Assembly (NCBI GenBank): GCA_029168955.1
Contig: JAPDOI010000136.1
Location: 820,001-884,000, forward strand
Direction: 5' to 3'
Source: Aplectana chamaeleonis
Lineage: Eukaryota > Nematoda > Chromadorea > Rhabditida > Cosmocercidae
Length of the DNA stretch: 64,000 nt
In this document: positions 55,960 to 64,000 of the stretch, piece after piece
How the letters are laid out: each line of letters opens with the position of its first letter
Position numbering within the stretch: position 1 is the stretch's first letter
The notes under the pieces: model-generated
Databases searched by the model: none
Told to the model about the DNA's origin: nothing
The model's input: the letters and a program-made list of their open reading frames with translations, nothing else
Position numbers and translations under genes: made by a program

Positions 55960-57790
55960 GATTCGCAGTCGATCCTTCGCTGTCCACGGACGTCTGCAAG
56001 AAGCTTGCAAAAATTTTAGCCATTCCCCGTTTGAATGAAATCATGGAACTGGCAGTCAGGGTGGTTTTCCCCACTGGCAGATAAGCTGATCCCACCCTGA
56101 CAGTGAAAAATTTGAATCTCACCGTGGTTTTTGGACTCGCGAAAGATATTTTTATTGATCCGCCTCGGGTTTTGGATAACACTATTCTAAAGAAATGTGA
56201 AAAATTAGCACCAGACGTCCCATTTAGAAGCTCGTGTACCATACAGACATCAAACAACTCCCGCCGTGACTCGAGGCTTGCTAAACTAAAATACTGGTTT
56301 CAGATCCGTGAATTCGGAATTTTTGAGTATAAAAACCCGCCCCGTCGTATTAATACCTCTCCAGTAAAGTTTTTCTGAATTTTCTCCAGGAGAGTTATGT
56401 CCTCTTTCTTTTTTGGAGAGAAGACAACGTTACCAATCTCTACAAAAGGGCGAACATAAATTTTGTACACTTTCAGAAGAACGTTACTGTCTTTTGTATT
56501 CAGTGCTTTGAACGCTTGATAAATGCGGTGGTAAACTCTCTTGTACAGCTCTTTGTAGTGAAAGAGGAAATCCAGCTTCCCCCTATGCTGTAGGTAATGG
56601 GCAGCGCGGAAGAGCCAATACGCATACAGAACGTTTTTCCAGGAGAAATTGAAATTCGCCATGATACTGATCAATCATGTGAACGGTTGACTGCTGCCTG
56701 CAAGAGTTCAATGTCAAGAGAACAAGATATTTCTCTGTACACCTTCAAGTCATCAGCATACTGTTTACAAACAATCTCGTTCCCTTGCAACACGTCCGAA
56801 AAAGTGGAATTTATACGAAATTGAAAAGTCCTACCAGACAAAAACTCCTTGATCCATTTGCAATTTTTCTCGTGAAAACCGAGCTTTTCGAGTACGTTTA
56901 AAAGTTTTTTGTGACTGACCTTATCAAGAGCCTTAGCAAAATCCACATAGATTACGTCGACACATTTTTTGCTATCAAGAGCTAAGGTCCAATCTTCGAG
57001 GGATTCCAGCATATTGGTGGTGATAGATTTGCAGCTAACAAACCCATGCTGGAACGGAGGTACTAAACTGTTTAGCCCTATATGTTTGAAGATGTGGGAC
57101 TTCAAAATTTTCTCAAAAAGTCTGCAGAACAGGGAAGTCATGCTAATCGGTCTGTAGTTCCCGGGGTCACTTGACGGTTGTTTCTTCAGGAGAGGAGTGA
57201 TGAAGGAGTGCTTCCGAAGGAGTGATGAAGGAATGCTTCCAAAGGAAAATGTCATCGACTGATTAAATATATACGCCAAGGGATAGGCAATAACATGCGC
57301 AACTTTCTTCACGAATACAAAAGGAATTTTGTATGATGTGAGAGAGTAAGGATTCGGCCATTTCATTAAGTGTTCGAAAATCGTGAGTTCGTCAAAATAG
57401 GGGAATTCATGCATCGGAACTTCATGAAGATAACTAACCTCTGAAAGAAAGCCGTCGTCTTCAGAAAATACCTTAGAAAAATCGAGCCCTAAGGCATTAG
57501 CTCTGTCATGATCATTCAGCAATGTCGTTCCGTTCTGTTTCGGGTCGCAAAAATGTGACTTGTAATTGAGCCTGTTATTGATGAACTTGTAAAAACGCTG
57601 TTTCTGCTTGAAATCAATTATCTTTTTTTCGACAGTCGGAGTATTTCAGTAGCTATTCTGCAAACTTTCCAGAGAAATTTTTGTACTCACTGCAATCACC
57701 GGATACTTTTGCATAGCGAAGAAGACATTCCCTGTGATCCGACATGCTACGGAATAAGCCAATAGGTTGGATGTACTGGGGTTACCCAAG
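55960..57790 (-). pseudogene. CR1-like LINE: linker, RT and C-terminal domain (broken)
   Basis: Read right to left on the minus strand: linker (LLRYAKVSGDCSEYKNFSGK, about 57735-57665), KFINNRLNYKSHFCDPKQNG, then RT with SSLLRKHSFITPLLKKQPS, NYRPISMTS, VIYVDFAKALDKVSHKKLL and CKQYADDLKVY. The segment that should contain the GVPQGSVLGPLLF-type motif is deleted just before YADD. The thumb (56674-56300: LYKRVYHRIYQAFK) and C-terminal FFTVRVGSAYLP-like region (to about 55960) follow after frameshifts. CR1-clade LINEs use this RT for target-primed insertion. The endonuclease half lies at 61600-62906, beyond a nested LINE. Confidence 0.8.
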
Positions 57791-57893
57791 CCCAAGGAAT
57801 AAGCATATCAATCACATGCTCAAGAATTGCGAGGAACATCGTATACTTTTCGTCAACTGAAGAAACCGACTCGAAAGAGTCGACCAAGGCAAT

Positions 57894-58964
57894 ATGCTCT
57901 TATGGAGGATCGCCTACTCGTTTGGCAAGAGCGTACGCGGAAGAAGAAGTCGTCTACAATGGCCGCCATCCTTCCGAAGTCAAAGATCCTCAACTATACC
58001 TCCCAGAATTCACTTCTCACGAGTTCTGGAGCCAATTTTTTGGGTTGCGGGTCAGCATAAACCGGCGCTGCTGATCCGTTGTCTACTCATCCGTGCCGGA
58101 ATCGAAGCAAACCCTGGACCCCCTCGCCGGTTTCGATGGCCCTGCACCCAAAGTGGGACCTCAGCCGCCGCAGGGAGCGTTCAATGTAGCAAATGCAGGA
58201 AATGGACTCATGTGAAGAAATGCTCCGGTCTCAAGTCCTTCAAGGATGCGGACAGCTCATACGTGTGCCCTAACTGCGTCTCCGTACCGACATATCAACC
58301 TCTGCGCTCAAGTCCCGACTCTCTAAAGATGATCCAGTGGAATATAAATGGTTTTCGCAACAAATCAGCGGAACTAGAAGCTCTCGCACACCGCATGGGA
58401 GCTGACATTGTGGGACTTCAAGAGACTAAACTGGTTCCCAATCAAGGACCACCGGTGGTTCGAGGCTACACATGCCTGAGAAATGACCGAACGAGTTCCG
58501 GAGGAAGTGTGGCCTTTCCGGTCAGAAACAACTTACAGTGCAGTGTGATCACTCCAGGAACCAGAGATGGTACGACGGAATGCATCTCCTTAGCTGTGGA
58601 AACGAAGGCTGGATCTGTGCACATTCACAATCTCTACTATCCGCCTAGGTCCTCATGCCCACCCGCATACGAGCTGTCTATCGCCCAATTCCTGACATGC
58701 GGGAAACCCACAGTCGTCATGGGAGATCTCAATGCGCACAGTCCTCTATGGTCAGAGGGTGAAGAGGACCAGCGTGGACAGGACCTCGAGGAGGAGATAG
58801 CGCAGTCGAATTTTGTGATTCTCAATGATGCCCATCACCCTACTAGGAAGCCGACGTATGGAAGACCCTCGTCACCGGACCTCTCGCTGTGCTCACAGGA
58901 CCTAGCATCGTCAGCAGTTTGGGACACTGTTATACAGGCGCAAGTGACCATCTTCCTATCCTGA
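57894..58964 (+). pseudogene. Vingi-like ORF part 1: 2A-like motif, zinc finger, endonuclease
   Basis: The 356-codon frame shows LLIRAGIEANPGP at residues 64-76 (NPGP codons 58110-58121), matching the C-terminal signature of 2A/CHYSEL peptides except Gly for the usual Asp before I-E-x. Next is a cysteine/histidine cluster C98-C101-H106-C110-C125-C128 (half-PHD type), then the endonuclease from QWNINGFRNKS (residue 148) with LQETKL (catalytic Glu 177) and VVMGDLNAHSPLW. The domain continues in another frame as GASDHLPIL after a one-base shift. The start is uncertain: a second frame from 57827 (MRGTSYTFRQ) also reads plausibly up to about 58045, so an additional shift may lie before the 2A motif. 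Confidence 0.75.
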
Positions 58965-61327
58965 TGGAGTTCAGAAGCGAGGCCCTTATATCTTCGTCAC
59001 CGAGGAACACTTTCGTGAACTTCAAAAAGGCGGATTGGCCCAAATTTCTGTCAGTGCTGGAACAACAATCGGCGGATTTAGACTTCCGGGCCACTCCACT
59101 GGAAATAGATCGATTTCTCGCATCGGCCGTAAGGACAGCAACGTCACAAGCTATCCCTAAGGGCAGACGTAAGGCTTTTATGCCGGGACTGTCGGACACC
59201 GCTAAGGACCTCATATGTGAGAGAGACTCGATCAGAAGAACGGACCCGACCAGCACCAGAATCCCTGAGCTGAACAGAGAAATCGCTGATGAAGTGAGGA
59301 AGGACCGACAGCAGACATGGAGAACTTTCGTGGAAGGCATTGATCATCGTACAAACTCTTCGAAGCTATGGGCAACCATGAAGGCTCTGGATGGCCGTTC
59401 AGTGAAACCCAATCCCATCCAAATTTTGCATAGGGGCAAACCGTTGAAAAACAAGAATGCCGCCAACCTTTTATGCAAACAGTTCAGTTCGCCATGCCCT
59501 CATAAAAGCATGAAGTCGTCACGAAGGACCTTTCGATGGATCAAAAACTTTCCGAGAGAAGACGTTCCCATCATTTCGACAGCCCTCATCGACGCTGCCT
59601 CGAAGAAATGCAAGCCGTCTAAAGCGTTGGATACAAGTGGTGTGGCCCCTGTAATGCTCAAGCATTCAGGACCAACTTTTCGGGAGTGCCTTAGAGCCCT
59701 TTTCAACAGAACCCTGTCAACTGGACTGATCCCGGCGTCGTGGAAGGAGGCGAGAATTTTCCCACTCCTGAAGCCTGGTAAACCTGCAGAAGATCTGAAC
59801 AGCTACAGGCCCATTTCGATCATTTCATCTATGGCACGCACTTTTGAAAGAACCATTCTTCGTACACTGGAGACGCACCTGCGAATCCCTGGGTGGTAGA
59901 ATACTTTTCGGAAAGACTTCTCCACAACCTCAGCGTTGGCTGAACTTACCGGATTCATTGCGGATGGGTTAAATGAGAAGAGGCCGCCTAGCCGCTCAGT
60001 TATGGTTGCACTCGACTTGAAGAAAGCATATGACACTGTGGTTATCTCCATCCTTTGTCAAAAGCTTGCCGAGTCATCCCTACCGAGAGGTTTAGCCCGA
60101 TGGATTTCTAGCTACCTGAAAGGCAGAACAATACGGACAGAGTTTAGAGGCCAGATGTCGAAAGTAGGATTGGTGCGCTCCGGGGTACCGCAAGGTGCAG
60201 TTCTATCTCCGCTCCTGTTCTCATTCTACATAGCAGATCTCCCGGCACCCCCTCCAGAAACACGTCTAGTCGGATATGCGGATGACCTAACACTGGTGGC
60301 GTCACATCCAGATATTGAAACTTGCGAAAAGCGTCTGAACGAATATCTCCCGAAGCTAACAAAGGCTCTGAAAGATCCACATCTTCAACTGTCGTTGCAG
60401 AAGACCACTGTCTCTCTTCTAACAACACATTCTGCTCAAGCGAGATATGTACCGAAAGTGTTCATAAATGGGATGCAGATCACACACGAAAGAAATCCGA
60501 CAATTCTCGGCTACCATTTCGACACTATGATGACGGGTCGACTACGTGCGGAAGATGTTCGCAAGAAGACGGCTAAAAGAGCGAATCTCTTGAAAGCGTT
60601 GGCAGAAAGAAACTGGGGACAAAGCAAAGAGCTGCTCACACTGACCTACCGCGCCACCGGACAATCCGTGATGTCCTACGCTGCTCCAGCCTGGAGCCCG
60701 CTCATTGCGTCGACTCACTGGGATCGGTTACAAGCTTGTCAAAATACAGCCTTGAGGACCGCGACGGGAAGCCTGGCGATGGCTGGCACTACCCACCTCA
60801 GCAATGAGACGGGAATCATGCCAGTCAAAGCTCATAATGAGATGTTGACGCTTCAATATCGAACGCTTGCGGCACTTGATCCAGAACATCCCTCACACCA
60901 CATGATGAAGAAATCGGAACCACCAAGACAGATCAGAAAGCATGTCAGAACGATCAAACCAATATTGGTCAGGCCAGGAAACGCGGAAAGCATTCGCAAA
61001 GAAGTGCACAAAGAGTTTGTTAAGGAGTTCCTGGTTACTATGAGCTCCCCCTTGCTAAGTGGACCGCCGCCGAAGATTGCTAAGAAGAAGGAGACTTTGC
61101 CAAGACCAAGTCGGGCAGCGCTATCTCAGCTCCGGAGCGGTTTCTATTCGAAGTCGCAATGGTATCTACATAGGATAGGAGCAGCAGATAATCCACTTTG
61201 TCCAGACTGCGGGCTTGAGGAACACACAGTACCTCACATGTTCTCTTGCTCTGGAAGGCCAACGCACCTCACAATAGAAGATCTCTGGCTCAAACCAGTG
61301 GAAGTAGCCCATTTCCTGTCACTTTAA
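58889..61327 (+). pseudogene. Vingi-like ORF part 2: endonuclease end, RT, zinc knuckle (one TAG)
   Basis: A single frame interrupted only by TAG at 59897-59899. It begins with the catalytic SDH of the endonuclease (GASDHLPILMEF). The RT follows with WKEARIFPLLKPGK, NSYRPISIISS, MVALDLKKAYDTV (first catalytic Asp), VRSGVPQGAVLSPLLF and VGYADDLTLVA (active site YADD), then the thumb. Near the C-terminus come HNEMLTLQYRTLAALDPEHP, LSQLRSGFYSKSQWYLHRIG and a C-x2-C-x8-H-x3-C knuckle (CPDCGLEEHTVPHMFSC), ending VEVAHFLSL at 61327. All RT catalytic residues are present. Confidence 0.82.
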
Positions 61328-61344
61328 TTATGCAGTACTGTATT

Positions 61345-61440
61345 TGAAATGTAAAAGAAAAACGACTTAAAAAATAAAAAAAAGAAAATAAAAAAATATA
61401 AAAAAATATAAAAAAAAGATTTAAAAAAATCAAAAAAAGA
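61345..61440 (+). repeat. A-rich 3' tail of the Vingi-like LINE
   Basis: AAAAATAAAAAA-type sequence after the stop codon, consistent with the 3' end of a target-primed LINE. A (CAA)7 run follows at 61563-61583, in sequence I cannot assign securely to either LINE. Confidence 0.7.
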
Positions 61441-61599
61441 GGGTGGAAAAACGTTTCCACTCAGGATCCTCCAAAGAAGAGGATCCCAGCAATGTTGCTT
61501 CGATGACGTCGTCAATATGCCGGAAATTGGATCCAGGATCAGTGTGTATGGTGGATGATGGGCAACAACAACAACAACAACAACCCAGGCAATATTATA

Positions 61600-62037
61600 T
61601 AAATAGTGCGAAGAAAGCAAAATAGAAGCGAAATCACCTTTGTTGAACATTCTCTTACAAATAGGGGGACGCTCGACTCCATTACCGCGGTTATCAAAGG
61701 AAATGCTGTTATGATCGCTATCACCAACTGACGATTTGACAGATACATTACTCAAAAGTTCTTCACCACTGGAGAATAATAAATCCAAAATATCGTCAGA
61801 TCGTGTAGGTTTGGAAACAAACTGTTTGAAATCAATGACTGCTGACAACTTCGGAAAAAGAATCTGTTTACGCGGTTCGATCATTCCACGCCTCCCATTC
61901 AACCTCGGGAAAATTAAAATCGCCAACCAATATCGCAGGATGTTCGGTAGACGCAAGATCACTTATAGTTTTAGTCAATTGCTCAATTATTGCCACAGTG
62001 CAAGAAGGTGGCCTGTAAACAAGGATGATTCTAAAGC
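61600..62037 (-). pseudogene. CR1-like LINE: second half of the endonuclease
   Basis: The minus strand reads RIILVYRPPS, VGDFNFPEVEWEAW (catalytic Asp/Asn strand), LLFSSGEELLSNVSVK and VGDSDHNSISFD (SDH catalytic motif), then NKGDFASILLS, where it diverges at the nested LINE. A MITE (62042-62518) separates it from the first half of the domain. Confidence 0.8.
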
Positions 62038-62041
62038 TTAA

Positions 62042-62518
62042 AGGCACAGTCCAACCTCAGAATCGTTTTTCAAATTTCCCTCCTTTCTTGAAAACAGCCC
62101 CACGGTGATTCCAGTGATGCCTCTGGTATCGTACAACACCCCCTAATAACGGAGTTATGGCCCCTCAAAAATTGAGCTGCGGAAGCGTTGTGGACGAGTT
62201 GTCCGAAGCTTGTAACTTCCGCCATATGCAACCGATATATGCTAGCCGACCTGAACAAAGAGAGAGGTTAGGAATGAAGGGAAGAACGGGGCTTCCGATC
62301 GGAAAACATCGCCCGTCTCCCCACCGTTGAGCTCGAAAGATCGTAAAAGGGGCATGCCAAAGTGGCTTCTTGATGTGGGCGCCCCAGAATGGCTTCTCCC
62401 TATATCTCGCTTATTCGAAGGAATTGAGAGTTCGCACTTGGCAGTTGCTATACAGGTTGGGTCTACTTCAAAATTATGTGGAAATCTCAGATTCCGCCCT
62501 TGAGCTTGGACTGGGCCC
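62042..62518. mobile_element. TTAA-flanked MITE, subfamily D, inside the CR1-like endonuclease
   Basis: 477 bp between TTAA 62038-62041 and 62519-62522; termini AGGCACAGTCCAACCTC and the complement of a close variant. Best-preserved D copy. CR1 coding sequence resumes on both sides. Confidence 0.8.
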
Positions 62519-62523
62519 TTAAG

Positions 62524-62906
62524 TCACCGTGAAAGATGTCTAATGCCAAAATTGCGTACCCATTCTCAACAGAGTCGGAAAAAACCACAGAGTGAGATAA
62601 AGTGCTTCTTAGAAAAATGGCCGCCCCACCACCAGGTCTCCGATTTCTATCACACCGAAGAACAACATAATCTCTAATCCAATCACCCAGCATGGAAGGA
62701 ATAAAGTGAATCGATTCCAGCCACGTCCCAGAAAACAGATACAAATCAGAATTTTGTGCAAAGACAAATGTATGATCTGCCCTTTGCACAAAGGTTTCTT
62801 CTACTGTGTCACTTTTGATAGAAAATGGACTGATTGGGTGAAAATTTCGTTGATTCCCTGTTTTTGTCGGACTAAAACAACAACGGTGAATCTTAAGCAT
62901 TGCCAA
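62524..62906 (-). pseudogene. CR1-like LINE: first half of the endonuclease
   Basis: The minus strand reads SDLYLFSGTWLES (catalytic Glu strand, with Gly replacing the usual Glu of TETWL), YVVLRCDRNRRPGGGAAIFLR and YAILALDIFHG, the standard CR1/L2-type endonuclease N-terminal landmarks. About 60 upstream residues are not recognisable. ORF1 was not found. Confidence 0.78.
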
Positions 62907-63009
62907 AATTTTTCAGGAATAACCCTCCGAAGAACCAGAAATATAAAATTCGACATGCGAAAAGATCACCAATCTGTTAACGCTAATCTATTCCGCATAG
63001 CTGGTAACC

Positions 63010-63295
63010 TAAGGCCTCGGTCATAGTTGGCTGATCGGCGTACCAAGCCTGGTCGATATTCATGAAAGACATGAATGAGGTGGAGTGGAAAAAACACCCG
63101 ATGTGGCTGATCCGACCGATGCTTACATGATATAAGGTAAGAAATAAATGGTATCCATAATAACGTTCCACGTAAATCATACATATTGACCGCGTCAGCC
63201 AGAACTGGCCGTAACGGGTGTTTTTGCTACCTCTATCATCCACTATTTTCATACGTATCGACCGTGTTGGCCACGGCATTTTTTACACCAACCTT
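63010..63295 (-). repeat. Composite-repeat module (inverted copy)
   Basis: Inverted homologue of 12400-12640 and 29880-30080, recognisable by AAACACCCGATGTGGCTGA and GTATCGACCGTGTTGGCCAC. It occurs here without the satellite or foldback, so it can move or persist independently. Confidence 0.6.
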
Positions 63296-63582
63296 GCTCG
63301 GATGAGCACGGGAGGAACAAGTAGCCGGTCATGGCGAAATATAACAAAGATAAGGAGATTTTGACATGATAAGCCCGATAAGCCTTACTTCGACAGGCTC
63401 AAAATGAGGGAGCTAGGCTATATATCGGTTTTTCAAGGTCAGCAGGACCGCTTTCATTGAAATTGATCACAGTGCAAGAAATTCTCGCAAGTATGTGCTA
63501 TGCATCAGAATTTATTTATGTTAGTCTCTGTACAAACTTCGTTCCGTTTAGATTTATAACTTGCGCACAATTATCAACTTAA

Positions 63583-64000
63583 AGGCAGTGTCCACGATAA
63601 AAACCATGTCTGTTTTTTTGGTGGAGATCGGCAGCTGCAGAGCCTAGCGCAACCCTAACGTTGACAAAACTAAGAAAAATGAGCTCGGAACAGTCCCCTA
63701 CGGGCCCAAAGTTGGACACCCGTCAGCTCGTCACCCCCAGATTCACTTTCCACGCCCACCGACGTGAAGAAATGAAAGCTCGAGATCGTGAGATGAGCGA
63801 TGATTTCCGGTCATTAGCCCCGTCCTTCCCTTCATTCTCAAGTTCTCTCCTTACTCAGGTCAGCTCGCATACATCGGCTGCAAAAGACGGAGGTTACAAG
63901 CCTCGGACAACTCGTCCACCATGTTTCCTTAGCTCAATTTTTGAGGGACCATAACTCCGTTCCTAGAAGGTCTTGTACGATTCCAAAAACATCATTGGAA
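63583..64000. mobile_element. TTAA-flanked MITE, subfamily B, cut by the window edge
   Basis: TTAA 63579-63582 then AGGCAGTGTCCACGATAA. Nearly collinear with 39503-39986; the right end lies beyond 64000. Confidence 0.8.

Larger units (their letters stand above)
57800..61440 (+). mobile_element. Ingi/Vingi-like LINE, nearly intact, nested in the CR1-like LINE
   Basis: About 3.6 kb: short N-terminus with a 2A-like NPGP motif, half-PHD-type zinc finger, apurinic-type endonuclease, RT, C-terminal zinc knuckle, and an A-rich 3' tail (61365-61440). One frameshift (about 58925-58950) and one in-frame TAG (59897-59899) separate it from an open reading frame, so the insertion is young relative to its host element. 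Absence of an RNase H domain and the C-terminal arrangement favour Vingi over Ingi; clade assignment is from memory. CR1 coding sequence is recognisable on both sides (to about 57790 left and from about 61600 right). Confidence 0.8.

Noticed and set aside
55567..56257. Arg/Ala-rich frames fused to a hydrophobic C-terminus
   Set aside because: They chain a GC-rich palindrome to the decayed CR1 C-terminal domain; only the CR1 part is meaningful.

Overview
The window looks like a piece of an invertebrate nuclear genome that is almost entirely mobile DNA. I found no convincing host gene, rRNA or tRNA gene, and no bacterial gene organisation. Every coding stretch I can defend belongs to a retrotransposon: one RTE-type LINE, one CR1-like LINE, one Ingi/Vingi-like LINE and three Penelope-like elements (PLEs) with C-terminal GIY-YIG endonucleases. 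The RTE, CR1-like and PLE proteins resemble, from memory, those of rhabditid/strongylid (hookworm-type) nematodes. That placement is an inference and needs a database search.

Layout. 0.3-5.5 kb: foldback MITEs and a decayed RTE. 6-9 kb: a minus-strand PLE with a hammerhead ribozyme at its 3' side. 9.2-14 kb: a chain of TTAA-target MITEs, one split by a composite 'Helentron-like' repeat (copy 1). 15.5-16.3 kb: a PLE terminal remnant. 17.85-22.65 kb: a 4.8 kb TTAA-flanked terminal-inverted-repeat element holding a 1.4 kb polypyrimidine tract and a 204 bp palindrome. 24.4-30.7 kb: composite repeat copy 2, whose internal 42 bp satellite has grown to about 100 units. 30.7-31.05 kb: AT microsatellite. 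33.5-35.1 kb: a plus-strand PLE followed by two tandem hammerhead motifs. 38.3-45.6 kb: composite copy 3, broken by two hAT-like elements and several MITEs. 45.7-47.2 kb: a third PLE with an internal inversion. 50.3-55.4 kb: two more hAT-like elements. 56-62.9 kb: a minus-strand CR1-like LINE split by a nearly intact plus-strand Vingi-like LINE and by a MITE.

The elements interlock rather than work together. Four hAT-like elements have perfect 8 bp target duplications, and paralogous empty sites show TTAA as the target of a MITE family present at least 15 times. The points most worth following are the small hammerhead ribozymes tied to the PLEs, the 2A-like NPGP motif at the N-terminus of the Vingi-like protein, the 42 bp CRE-palindrome satellite with an 840 bp higher-order period inside a repeat family, and hAT-like elements that share one terminus but carry different subterminal heptamer arrays. 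All coordinates were read by eye; boundaries given as approximate can be off by tens of bases.
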